Shown in pieces: positions 11,316 through 23,300 of a stretch of DNA of 64,000 nucleotides. The DNA comes from Gnetum montanum. Taxonomy: Eukaryota; Streptophyta; Gnetopsida; Gnetales; Gnetaceae. Made by a program: the position numbers and the translations under genes. The notes under the pieces were generated by a model. The model did no database searches. It was not told the origin of the DNA and was given only the letters and a program-made list of their open reading frames with translations. The number at the start of each line of letters is the position of its first letter. The stretch's first letter is position 1. Location: the NCBI GenBank assembly GCA_015680685.1, contig MNCI01009586.1, positions 60,727 through 124,726 on the forward strand, given 5' to 3'.

Positions 11316-14300
11316 GTGGTGACTGAATTGTATATACTTATGGGTTTGATGCAAGTAATTTTGGATAGATTCTTTGTTTCTTAAGTAAAAGATTCAGACT
11401 ATTGAGAGCTGAAGCAAGAATTTGTTTGCACATTTTTTCTGTTATACAAGAAAACCTGGCTAATCTTTCTATTACACAATTTGATCAGGTTTTAGGTTCA
11501 GTTTCTTTTCATGCTTTTTTGAAATATATTTTTTTTAAAAATTGATTATGACTAAGTCAGGTTCAATACTTTCTCTCCATATTTTTTTTCTGCAGAAATT
11601 AATGATATTTTTGTGATCTTTAGTAGCAAAAAATTTTAAGCCATAGTTCATGTTCTAGCAGAGCTTTTCCTCAAGAAGCAAGGTCATAAAGTATGATGGA
11701 AAAGAGTTCAATAATTAAGACATTGAAAACACAAATTCAAAGCATCAAAATCAAGTGAACACAGCTATTCATGTCACTTATTGGTGCAACTTTCCATTCC
11801 AGGTTCATGACCTATGATTAGTTGCATTGCCTTAAGAACCTTGAAAGGGCATCATATGACCTTTCTATGTCCATGAAGGGGAATGTGTTTTTAAAATTTA
11901 ATATTAACTTGAATTAAGAAGTTGAATTGAAAATTCATCAATATGCAGGGTTTTTTTTTTAAGAATGTGCATTTTGTTAGATAATTATAATGTTTATCAG
12001 ATTTCTTTCTGAATTATTTATGTCAATAATAATGTTTTATACGTCCATGAAGGGGAATGTGTTTTTAAAATTTAATTTCAACTTGAAGTATGAAGTTGAA
12101 TTGAAAAGTCATCAATATGCAGGCAGGGTTTTTTTTTTTTTTTTCAGAATCTGCATTTTGTTAGATAATTATACTGTTCATCAGATTTCTTTCTGAATTA
12201 TGTGTCAATAATAATATTTTATATGTTATGAATTTGAGCTTCTAGATCAATTGATTTACGGCAATATATTACTATATCAAGCAATGAAAATATGGTTTTA
12301 AATTGTTGTTGGACATGATTTTGCAGTCAAATTCAACTGCTGCAAAAAAGAATAGCAATGAAATTCCTACTCCACAGTTTGTTGTTGTGGATTCATATGA
12401 AAGGGATTATGGAAGGACATTTAATCAGCCATCATCTTACGTGCGTGCAAAGGGTACTGTCTCATACTTCCTTTTTGTTTTAAATATGTTGCCTTTATGT
12501 TTGAAATTGAAAATCCTGCCAGAAATTAAAGTGCATTTTTGTGCCAAACCACATTTGCATGGCTTATCAGTTAGGACAGAGAACTCGGATTATGTTGAAT
12601 ATGATTTGGATGACGAAGATGAGGACTGGCTTCAAGACTTTGACAAGGAGAAGACGCACCTTACACCAGAATTGTACGATGAAATAACATTGTAACTTGA
12701 TCCATTACATACTATTTTAGAGTATCTGTTTCCTATGGTGAAGGTCTCAAAGCATTTTAATATGCATTACTCTTGTAAAATATCTATGAAATAATGTTGT
12801 TTAAGTTAAAAAAAAGAAAAAAGAAAAAACAAGAAACAACACATCAGGATTTATGTGGAAAACCCTGATGGGAAAAACCCCAAGGGAGAGCACTACAGTC
12901 TCTTATATTAAAGTAAATTAGGACAAACTGTTAGAAATATGAGGTTCTTAGGAAGAGGACAACTAAGTCCAACCAATTGAATGTCAATAACTAGCATAAA
13001 CATGCTAATCGTGATAGTGAAAGTTTATAGAAATAATAGTTGTAACTAACCAAAAAGAATAGATCACATACTAGCCTACAAATAGTGGTACAAGTATATA
13101 CATAATAGTGTGACCATAACAGATCACGAAATAACATACAAGTGTCATGGCCTTATCTAACCATGTACTTAGATGGAGTCAGACTATTTAATGTAATAAG
13201 ATAGAGTGTGAAAACAGAAATATGAGAATGGAAATCTTGATATATATAAGATAAAGACAAGAATGAAGACCACTGTCAACAACCATAGATACTAGAGTCA
13301 ATAGTTATGGTTTATAAATAGTGTTACGCAGGGACGTGTCCCCACAGAAAATTTCACATTTAGGATGTCTTGGGGATGGAGACGCATCCCAAAACATCCC
13401 GGGACATAGGTAGGACGTGGTGCAGATTACAATATTTCACAATACATTTTATGCCCTACTTACACCTATTTTCTTTTTTGCAAAATGTTTTGAAAATATT
13501 TGGTAGTCAAAATTGCTGTAAAAACCTCCGAAATATCTCACAAATCACAATCTGCAACAAGTTTATCCATAATCAGCAGTGCTTCTAAACATAATCCAAT
13601 CTAAATAAAGCTATTACTCATCACGTCCTAGTTGCATCCCTGTAGTGTCCAAAAACCCATCCTGTTCCCAAATGCATTTGGGGAATTGTCCCTATGTCTC
13701 CATGTCCTTGCGTCTCAGGGACCTGTGAAACACTGTTTATAAACCATACCATGAAGTCTCTTTAGTTAACAGTCATATCTCTTTTTAATCAATCATTTAA
13801 CAACCTGATTAGTCTCTTTATGTAAACCATCATAGTTGTACATCTTGATATGTTTAACACATGTTGAGGTTGAAATTAACCCAAATCTTTAACACTTCCC
13901 CTCAAACTCAATGAAGCAAAACTTTTATCAATGCCTCAACTTAATTTAATTTCTTATGTGGTTCATAACCTGCTTTCATCGAACCATATAGAAAACAAAC
14001 TTTAGGAGGGATCTAATTATTAAACTTCTTCCCCTTAAACATACATTAATGTTTGGAGAAGTTATAAGAACATAAAACAATTGTGATAAAATGATTGCTA
14101 GCAAGGATTCTCATCTAATTTTCCATTTCAGTTGTGGCAGCCATGACTTATTAAATATATTCTTTTCTTCAAACTAGTGAAGGCATTTTCCTTAAAAATC
14201 AACTTGTTATTTGATGGTTTAGTGCTCTTCATCTTTTCGTTTGTTGGTTACATCCCCAAAATCTTAATGGTTCCTTGAAATGGAGAAAGTAGGAATTTTT

Positions 14301-17300
14301 ATGAGGATATTAGTAACTCAAGAAAACAATAAAAAATTTTGCGCTTTGGGGTGTTGCGAGGTTGCTCACCTCATTAGTGTGTGGCTATTGTTGGTGTTTG
14401 TTAGGGTGTATGTATGCAAGGAGAATGTGAGCAGGGAGTCTTCTTCATTTGTTGGGGGGTGGGAATCACTCATTAGGGTTAGGGTTTTTGTCTTCCTCAT
14501 CAGGCAAGGTGGAGTAGGTCTTGGCGGATCAAGAGGACTAGGAGGTCTTGTGGTAGCAACAACAACTGGCAGTGTGGGAGGTTGCCCTTTGGAAGGACTT
14601 GGAGGAGGCCTTCGAGGTTACCTTGCGCAAGGTCATTGGAAAGACTGAGCAGTGTGTGAGGGCCAAAGAGCAGGCCAGGTGTGAGGCTGAAGATCTAGCT
14701 AGACAAGAGACTAAGGAAACTAAGAACCAAGTGTGCCTATGGGAGGAGGAGTTGAGGTAGGAAGTAGAGAGGGAGGAGTGGTGGCAATGGGACATTTAGG
14801 ATGCGTTGTTGGAGTAATGCCTTTAGGATGAGATTCAAGCATAGTTGCAGAAGGAGAGAGAGGATTAGGAGTAGGTGGGGACTTTTAGGAGGATGAAAAA
14901 GCTCCTAGAGGAATAAAATATGAGGAATTGCCTTCATAAGACCCTTGCTTCTAATGCTAGGATGTGGTTTAGGGACAATAGATGCCCTTATGTGGTGATG
15001 GATATCAACATAGAGACTTTGTGGGACAACCTACGAAAACACATCAAACAAACGTCATGTACCTTCCATTGTAATAAGGTGTGCCACAAAGCAAAGCAGG
15101 TGTAGGATCAGTATGAGGAAAGGTACAAGACGTTTTAGTAGGCCATGGTTTTTATGTCCTCTGAGGAAGAAGGTAAGATTATGAACAAAGTGCATGGGTG
15201 GGGGTTGCCCCATTTCATGTGCAAAAGGATGCCAATCCCTATGAGTTGTTGGTTTTGTTAGTTCATGAGAGACTTGTCTATTAGGTCTTATGGTTTTTTG
15301 ATTGTAGGTTTTGAAAGTCATGTGGGCCACACATTGCGCCCCTTAGTGGTCTTTGTTTTGATAGGGTCAGATATTTTTGTTCCCCTTCTTTGGTTATGGA
15401 GGGTCTTTACCCCTAGTTGTGTTTGTTCGTTGTACGAGGGGTTCCTCTCCCTTGTATGGTTCTTGCTTGTAAATTTTTCATGTAATATAATTTGCTCGAT
15501 TGTTTTTCAAAAAAAAAAAAAGAATAAAAAGAAAAGAAAACAATAAAAGATACTTACTAAAGACTCATTATGATATGAAGCCATAGATCTTCCTAAACCA
15601 TTATAGACATAAGTTGTTGGTGGTCAAGCACGTTTAAAGTTTATTATGTGGAGCTTAGGATCATCCATCTATGGTAATCTCTTCCATGGTCTAAGAAGGA
15701 GCATGAGACCCTTCACTAGTTACAATTATAGAAGGTCAAAGTGCAAAAGATGATGAGATTGAAGGAGAAAAGGCAAGAGTTAAAGATTTTATCTTAACCA
15801 TTGTTACTTGAGATAGCACAATTCTATCCATAGTCAATGGAGCATCTGGAATGGCCACCTTATTTGTAGTTAATGCCTTGAGTAGCTTATTGATATAGTT
15901 AGCAACTTTCATCATATTCGACAATTATTTGGATCGTTGAAGTAGCTAATGAGCTCTTTTTTTGGCTTCTAGTGATTGTTTGGATTGTGGGTTTTTTAGT
16001 AGACAAAGCCCTTTCTTTATCGGTAGATACAGATGCCAATTTTGCTTGTAATTCTTCCACTTGGTGGTCCTTTGCCAACTTCAACTGTATGTTGTCAACC
16101 ACATCGGTTCGAAGGTCTATTGCTTTGTTGAGCAGCAATAGCTCCTTTTTGGTTTGCTTTCCTTTATCTAATAATTCAACACTTCTCCTTTTGTACTCAT
16201 TACATTGTTTTGAATCGAGCTAACAAACAACCCTTGTAGTTCTAGGTCTTTTAACTTTTTATTTATTTCATCAACCTTTTCTAGTACATCATGATGGGTT
16301 GATTGAGGCTTTGACAGGTCCTGATTTGCCTTCATACTTTTCATGTAACATGCAATAACATAATAATACAAGGTCATATAATGGAGAAGTGAAAATTGAT
16401 TTTTATGCTAATTGTTGAAGATCAATTGTCACCTTCTCCTGGACCTTGAAATCAAACTGCTTGTTACTGCACTCAAACAATGCTCTTCTAGTTGGAGAAG
16501 TTATAGATTTATTCATTTGGAATATCCTTCTTAATTTTTGAGTTAAAAACTCAATTGTTGCTTCATATTCTAGAAACTTATTCCCAAGGGTATGCTGGTG
16601 CATGATCAAATCCATTATGTTGCTCTTCAATAATAGTCCCTCAGGATCTAAATATATCTTTTCTGAAATTATCATCGTCCTAATTACCACTTTTTCTTCT
16701 TCAACCATGCCCAAGTTTTCCAGGCCCACAACCATGGTAGTATATAAATTACTGATGGTTTGAACATTCTTGGATTTAACAGACGAGATGATTGTAGACA
16801 ACTCAACATGAAATGATGAATATATACAAGGAAAAATAGTATGAATATGAAAAATACAACTTATTGGGAGAAGTATTATGATCAGATTTGCTACTTTGTT
16901 TCATTCTTTAGATCTTTAAACCAGTCAATCTTGGTGCCCAACCGTACTTGAGAATGCAGGAAACTGAGTGCTCTCCAAAAAGTATCAACCTTTTTTTCCT
17001 GTGCAATAATATGGATGGAGATAATTCCGGCTAGACTTCCCTATTGTTCTAAGTGATAAAAAATTGGAAACTGCCCATGTATAGATTTATCGGCTTTGCT
17101 AAAATTGGCTATGTCCTTGAACATATAGAGGAGGTTTGTATGATTGATACCAATTACCTTGCTTTGACCAACACCTGCTATGGTTCTAAGACAAAAATGG
17201 AAATACTTGAAAGACAACTTTAAACATCTATAACATGCATTGTATTGATATAGAAACCATCCATGACAATATGTACTTATTGCAAACATAACTGCCTCAG

Positions 17301-20300
17301 AATTAACCATGGGTTGATGGAATGTTGCAAATGATAATACCCTTGAGGCAACAAATTTGCTTTAGTTTTGATGAACTAGTTGTTTTGCATTAGCCGGATT
17401 GAAGTTATGCAAAACTACTTCGACATCTTGTGTGTTGTAGAGCTTAACTTCCTTTTCACCCAATTTGGTATCCAAAGGCCGTGGCAAACACCACCAGTAG
17501 ATTATAGAGCGGACTTGCGTCAGTAGTAGGACCAACAATCTGTAGATGCTTTGATGAGGAGCTGTCACTATTTAGAATGATGTTCTTTTGTTTCGATACC
17601 AGTTAACTAATTTAAACAAACAAAGAAGTTTGATGACTAACTAACGTGACACATTATCAAATATGGGGCAAATACAAATAAAGTAACATATAATTCCAAG
17701 TTGTAGGAGGATTTTTCTGATTACAGATTAGGGACAAAAGGTGCGAGTGATAGCTAAATAAGAATGAGATAACCAAATTAACCTGCAATCATCAAACAAT
17801 TATAGTAGCAAAAAATCTAAGCGCAAATGAATTACTTCAATCTTCACAAAACTACAAATAAGCCAAGTTTGCAGGCTCTAAATTCATATTGTAGTTGTGC
17901 CCTAAAACATGAAATATGTTGCGCTATAAATAAAATTTTGAATTGCATGATGTAATAAATGCTGCCAGCAACCCACAGTTGTAGGCTTTTATGTTTCACA
18001 GCTATAGTCCATGAGGGTGTAATGGTTAAACTAATTTAGTTCTGATACCATGTTAAGAACTTGAGGTTCTTAGGAGTAGGATAACTAAGTTCAACTAATA
18101 AAATATCAATAAGTAGCATAAACATGCCAACCATGGTGGTGAAAGTTTTCTAGAAATAATGGTTTTAACTAACCAGAAAGAATAGAGCACATACTAGCCT
18201 ACGGACATTAGTACAAGTATATACATGACATTGTGACCACAACGGATTAGGAAATAATATAAAAGTGTCATGACATTCTCCAACTATGTACTTAAACAAC
18301 GGTGGTTATGGAGTCAGACTATTAATGTGATAAGACAGAGTGTGAAAACAGAAATACAAAGATAGAAGTCTCGATCTATATATGATAAAGACAAGAACAA
18401 AGACCACAATGAACAACTGTAGACATTGGAGTCAACGGTTATGGTCCATATACCACACCACGAAGTGTGTATGTTGTACATTTAAAATTGTCACAGTGAC
18501 TTCTCTTTTCAATGTACAAACAAGAAAGGGATATGTCTTTAGTTAATAGTTATATCCTTTTTTAACCAAGCACTTAACAACTTGATTAGTCTCTTAATGT
18601 AAACTGTTATGGTTGTACATCTTGATATGTCTAATGCACGTTGAGGATGATATTAACCCAAATCCTTAACAGAAACTAATTTCCAAGTGCAATAGGCACC
18701 CAAGCCCAGCAAGCACACTACACATTCACATAATATTCTTTCATATATCTGTAGATTCTCTTATATCTCCTCTCCACTTAAGCTTACAGCTGTTTTATTA
18801 ATTTTTTTTTTTTTTTAAATACAAAGTCTATATTCTATTTTTCAGTTAGTTTGCTAGCCATAGCTACCTAGTGATGAGCTGGTGATGCGTTTAAGGAAAT
18901 TGCTTGTCTATTCTGAATTATTTAAACTTTCATGCTTTTCTTGAATTCTTCTTGAAGCTTTTAATACTCCAATAGATCATCATTTTATACCACGTAATAG
19001 TTTGGATATGGAATGTTAGATTCTGATGTGTTGCTGAAATTTGCAGCATATTGTTAGTGAGGCATAACTTGGTTAGAACATATGGTTTATGGTCTTCAAG
19101 TCACAAGTTCGATTCCAAGATGTATGTTGAGATATATGCCACCAATGGTATAGTAAAAATATATGTTCAGGGGCTATGGCATCATGTAGATAGCTGATCA
19201 TAATAAGTTATCATCAAATCCTTGAAATTTGAATTAGTGAAATTGTTGAGGGGACTGCTTCTGAGAGTGTGTATTTGTGCATGTATGCATGTGTGTATAT
19301 GTTGGTTTATGGTAGAAAGATTTTATGTTCTTACAACATGAAACTGTGGTAGTCTTAAATTTTTATAGATTCAGCTTGGGTGGTGGGAAACATAGTTTAA
19401 GAATGCAGACTGGAATTGTGACTCAGATGATTCTAGATCATGATCTAAAAATTATTTTGAATCAGTGTGGAATTGTAATTAAGAGTGGATCACAACCCAT
19501 GTAAAAGAGCATGATCTAGAAATAATGATTTTTAATTACTATTAAATCTATGATGTCATACCATAGAAAAATAAAAATCTAGGTCTGTGGTGCAATGATG
19601 GTGCAAATGGAACATGTATTGGCCACTGTTGCCATTATTTAATGTGCTCTCTGATAACAAATACTTAAATGTTTTTAAAGAGGAAAGTAGCACACGATTC
19701 CAAGTAGAGGTTTTGGCAGGGTGGGGCATTGCAAGTGAATGTAGCAATGACCAGATTTTCTAACAAATGATCACATTTGGAATGACATTTTCAAAAGTGG
19801 GATCTTGTTGTAACATCCAATTGTAGGAGCAAGAGCTAACACCTGAGGCCCTCAAAATGTCGGCCAAAAATTGCAAGGGTGCATTTTTTAAAACAACAAT
19901 TAAGCCAATATTGACAATAATCATTTCAACATAAACAGTAAACTATAAATACACAAAATTATATAATGCAAACAACAACCCAAGGATCTAGCAGAAAGAG
20001 AATGCCAATATGATGATTGACATCTCTTGATATACACAATGCAACTAAAGTGTAATACAAATGTCAAAACAACTAAGTTTGAAATCACATTCATAACTTT
20101 TTCATGCAAATTAGCTCAACCAATTCACCTTAGTAGCCTTTAGTTATGCACAGCCAAACATAATCAGTCATATGGAGAGTTAAACTACAGGAAGACATTG
20201 TGTTCATAAAATAAATAATTTGCAATAGTAGAAAGCTATAGCAGCCATGTTGCTTTCTTTTTGTAACAGTGATACAAAAGCCTTAAAAAATTTCTCATAC

Positions 20301-23300
20301 AAGATATACATGAGCCAAATGGTAAAGAGCTATCATGGAGTGTCATATTCCAATTCTTCCAAAACATTGCCTGCATATCAGGTTTCAACCAATAATGATT
20401 TCATGAAATAAAAAAACAATCATAAGGAAAGAAACAAATAGGTATTGTAAAAATCTATGCAGGATTCCTCTATCACTGTACAAATCTGTATTTCTCTCAA
20501 ACCATAATAATCTATCTGATCGTGTTCATCAACAAATCTGTTCAACGAAACAGTTGCCTATAAGAAACATGTAAATTGGTAATTTTAGATCTAGTTAGTA
20601 ACATAATAATATTTTCTGTTTTCTAGCAACACTCACAATCCAAAATCATCTCAGTTCAACATTTCCAATATGAGATATTATATGGCACACCACTAAAATT
20701 TAATCAAACTATCCAACTTTTTATCAGCAGAGAACAAATAAATCATTATCATGCTAGTCATAAATTAACACTCAAATCCATGCAATGTGAAAAAGTAATT
20801 GATCCTCAAGGTCATTGGCTGCATTGGAAACATGGAGCAAGAGCAGGAGCAACCGCAGCTGCAAGAGTAGGAGCAACCGCAGGAGCAAGAGCAATAACAG
20901 GAGCAGCTCCAGGAGCCTCGGCAGGCCCAACCGCAGGCCGGAACCAACGTGCCACCAGCAACTGTCGGCAGGGGGCAGAGGAATAACGAGGAAGATGGTT
21001 TGGCCCATGGAGATGGTGGGGGGCCGGTGCCTGGTGGCAACATTGAGGCCCACTCTAGGGCCGATCATACCCTGCACCTCAAGGTCACCCAACCCCCACT
21101 TGAGGGGGTCCAAACCATGCAACGGAGCCTTATTGGCCGCTTTGTGTCCCGGGGCGCCCGCCCGTGGTTGGACTTAGTCCGGTGGTGGGCACATGAGCAG
21201 TGGAAAGTGGAAGGAAGTGGGGGTTCACAGTTTATTTGAGGACCTACTCCTGTTTATTTTCCCCTCTCGGCAAACCAGGGACTCGGTGCTGTTGGGAGGC
21301 CCATGGTTTTACGGGGCATGGGGTCTGGTTTTACGGGGCATGGGGTCTGGCCTTGATCCCTTGGCGTCTTGGGGCCCATCACAAGGTTGACCTGTTTACC
21401 TGGGCCTCAGTTTGGATGCGGGTTTCCAAGATTCCATGGGAACTCTGGAACCTAGATTTCCTATAGAAAATCGCGGGCTTCTTCGGTGAATTCATCGCTT
21501 TCGACCGTGTCACGCAGTTGATGGAGCGAATGGGTTTCGCCCGTTTCTGCTTATGGCGCCAACTGTCAAAGAAGGACCTTATTCGGGAGGTTGTGTTGGA
21601 ACTCCCTGGTGGGGAGGAAAAACTTCAGATTGAGTTCGAAAACCTGGAAGCTACACCAGGCCCCAAACGCAGAGCAACGGTCCAGGGGGCAAAGCAGCCG
21701 GCTACGCGTGTTGCGGGAAACCCAGACACCAGGAGGCGGATTGTCGAGTCCAGAAAGCGTGGCCGCTGCAGCCAAGAGATCAAGCCAGGCAGATGTTCGA
21801 GGGGGGGCGCCTAGGTCACAATGGGGTGCAAGGGCCAACTNNNNNNNNNNNNNNNNNNNNNNNNNNNNNNNNNNNNNNNNNNNNNNNNNNNNNNNNNNNN
21901 NNNNNNNNNNNNNNNNNNNNNNNNNNNNNNNNNNNNNNNNNNNNNNNNNNNNNNNNNNNNNNNNNNNNNNNNNNNNNNNNNNNNNNNNNNNNNNNNNNNN
22001 NNNNNNNNNNNNNNNNNNNNNNNNNNNNNNNNNNNNNNNNNNNNNNNNNNNNNNNNNNNNNNNNNNNNNNNNNNNNNNNNNNNNNNNNNNNNNNNNNNNN
22101 NNNNNNNNNNNNNNNNNNNNNNNNNNNNNNNNNNNNNNNNNNNNNNNNNNNNNNNNNNNNNNNNNNNNNNNNNNNNNNNNNNNNNNNNNNNNNNNNNNNN
22201 NNNNNNNNNNNNNNNNNNNNNNNNNNNNNNNNNNNNNNNNNNNNNNCACCCCTGGTCACACATGAAGCTGTTCAGCTGGAATTGTAGGGGGTAGGGTACC
22301 CCCTATAAAAGAAATACCCTGCGCAGAATTGTTCGTGATGAAGATTGTGACATTGTTTGCCTCCAAGAGACCAAGTTGCAAGCAATGGAATCACACCTTC
22401 TCCAATGGGAAGGTTGGACTACCCATGTGCACCCCTGCTGGGGCCGGGCTGATGGACCTGCCATTCTGGCCCGATACGCCATGGTGCTCATGGATGCATT
22501 GCAATGGGCCATAACCGTCCAGCTCCCCTCTCAGGGGATCTGGTTGACTAATTTCTACGGGGCGTAGAACTGGGAACAACAGCTGCACGAACTGAACCGG
22601 GTGGTGGCTTTGGTGCCAGACCATCGTTCGTGGATTGTGGTGGGAGACTTCCACCAACGCCTCCACCCTTGGGAGAAGTTTGGGGGGGCTGCCCCCCCTC
22701 CACTGGGTGCGCAAGAGTTCTAGGATTTTCTAGCAACCTTCTCCTTGGTGTACCTACCCATTGAGAACTGCCAGTTCACATGGAGCAATCGGAGGAAAGG
22801 CCCGGACCGCGTCCTATCCTGAATCGATCGGGTCTGCATCAGCTCTGACCTCCTCCATTCCACCGTCCATGTTTCGGGGCAGGAACGGGTCGCTTCAGAC
22901 CATCGCTTGTTGGTTTGTTCACTCAGGCTGGATAAACCTCGGGCCCCACGGTTGTTCTGCTTCGAAGCTGCTTGGTTAGCTAAGCTGTGGTTGAGGCCAT
23001 TGGTGGAGGACATTTGGGCAGATTACCGGCTTGGCCAAGGTGATCCTCGGAATTTCCTTAAGGAGGCCTTGCTTCGTCTGAAGTGGGCCATTCGGGCACT
23101 CCCTGTGGGAGATAAGTTCTCCTTTAGGACAGGTCTGAGGACTCTCCGAGATCAGCTTGGTCAGAATCAAGTTGGATAGGAAGCTGGGGAGGACTGACAC
23201 GAGGAGGAACAACACATGTTACGTCAACTTCAATCCCTTGACTTAGAGGAGGAGACATACTGGCAGCAACGCTCCCGGGTCAGATGGATCTGGGAAGGGG

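Larger units (their letters stand above)
12929..18671 (-). mobile_element. LTR retrotransposon without a recognisable gag-pol, nested insertions inside
   Basis: Two long direct repeats (12929-13894 and 18051-18671) bound this element. Each starts TGTTA and ends TAACA. Next to the right LTR, read on the minus strand, is TGGTATCAGAAC, an 11-of-12 match to the initiator-methionine tRNA primer-binding site. Next to the left LTR, on the minus strand, is a purine-rich tract AGTTTGAGGGGAAG. The element is therefore in minus orientation, opposite to the host gene. Flanks CAAAC (12924-12928) and GAAAC (18672-18676) look like a 5-bp target-site duplication with one change. No protease, integrase or RT motif is visible in the internal ~2.9 kb, so it appears non-autonomous (LARD-like). 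It carries a hAT MITE in its 3' LTR and a truncated LINE internally. Confidence 0.85.

Noticed and set aside
12837-12928. LTR-like block (GGATTTATGTGGAAAACCCTG) just before the LTR element
   Set aside because: Such text is common in plant LTR promoters, and continuation after 18677 is conceivable, but no second copy or boundary was found.
20815-21239. Overlapping 70-120 codon frames on both strands at the LINE-A 5' end
   Set aside because: Shadows of the repetitive Q/E-rich leader and ORF1; only the frame with DUF4283-like motifs is kept.
21566-22294. Long frames spanning the N gap
   Set aside because: They consist mostly of unknown residues and are produced by the gap, not by sequence.
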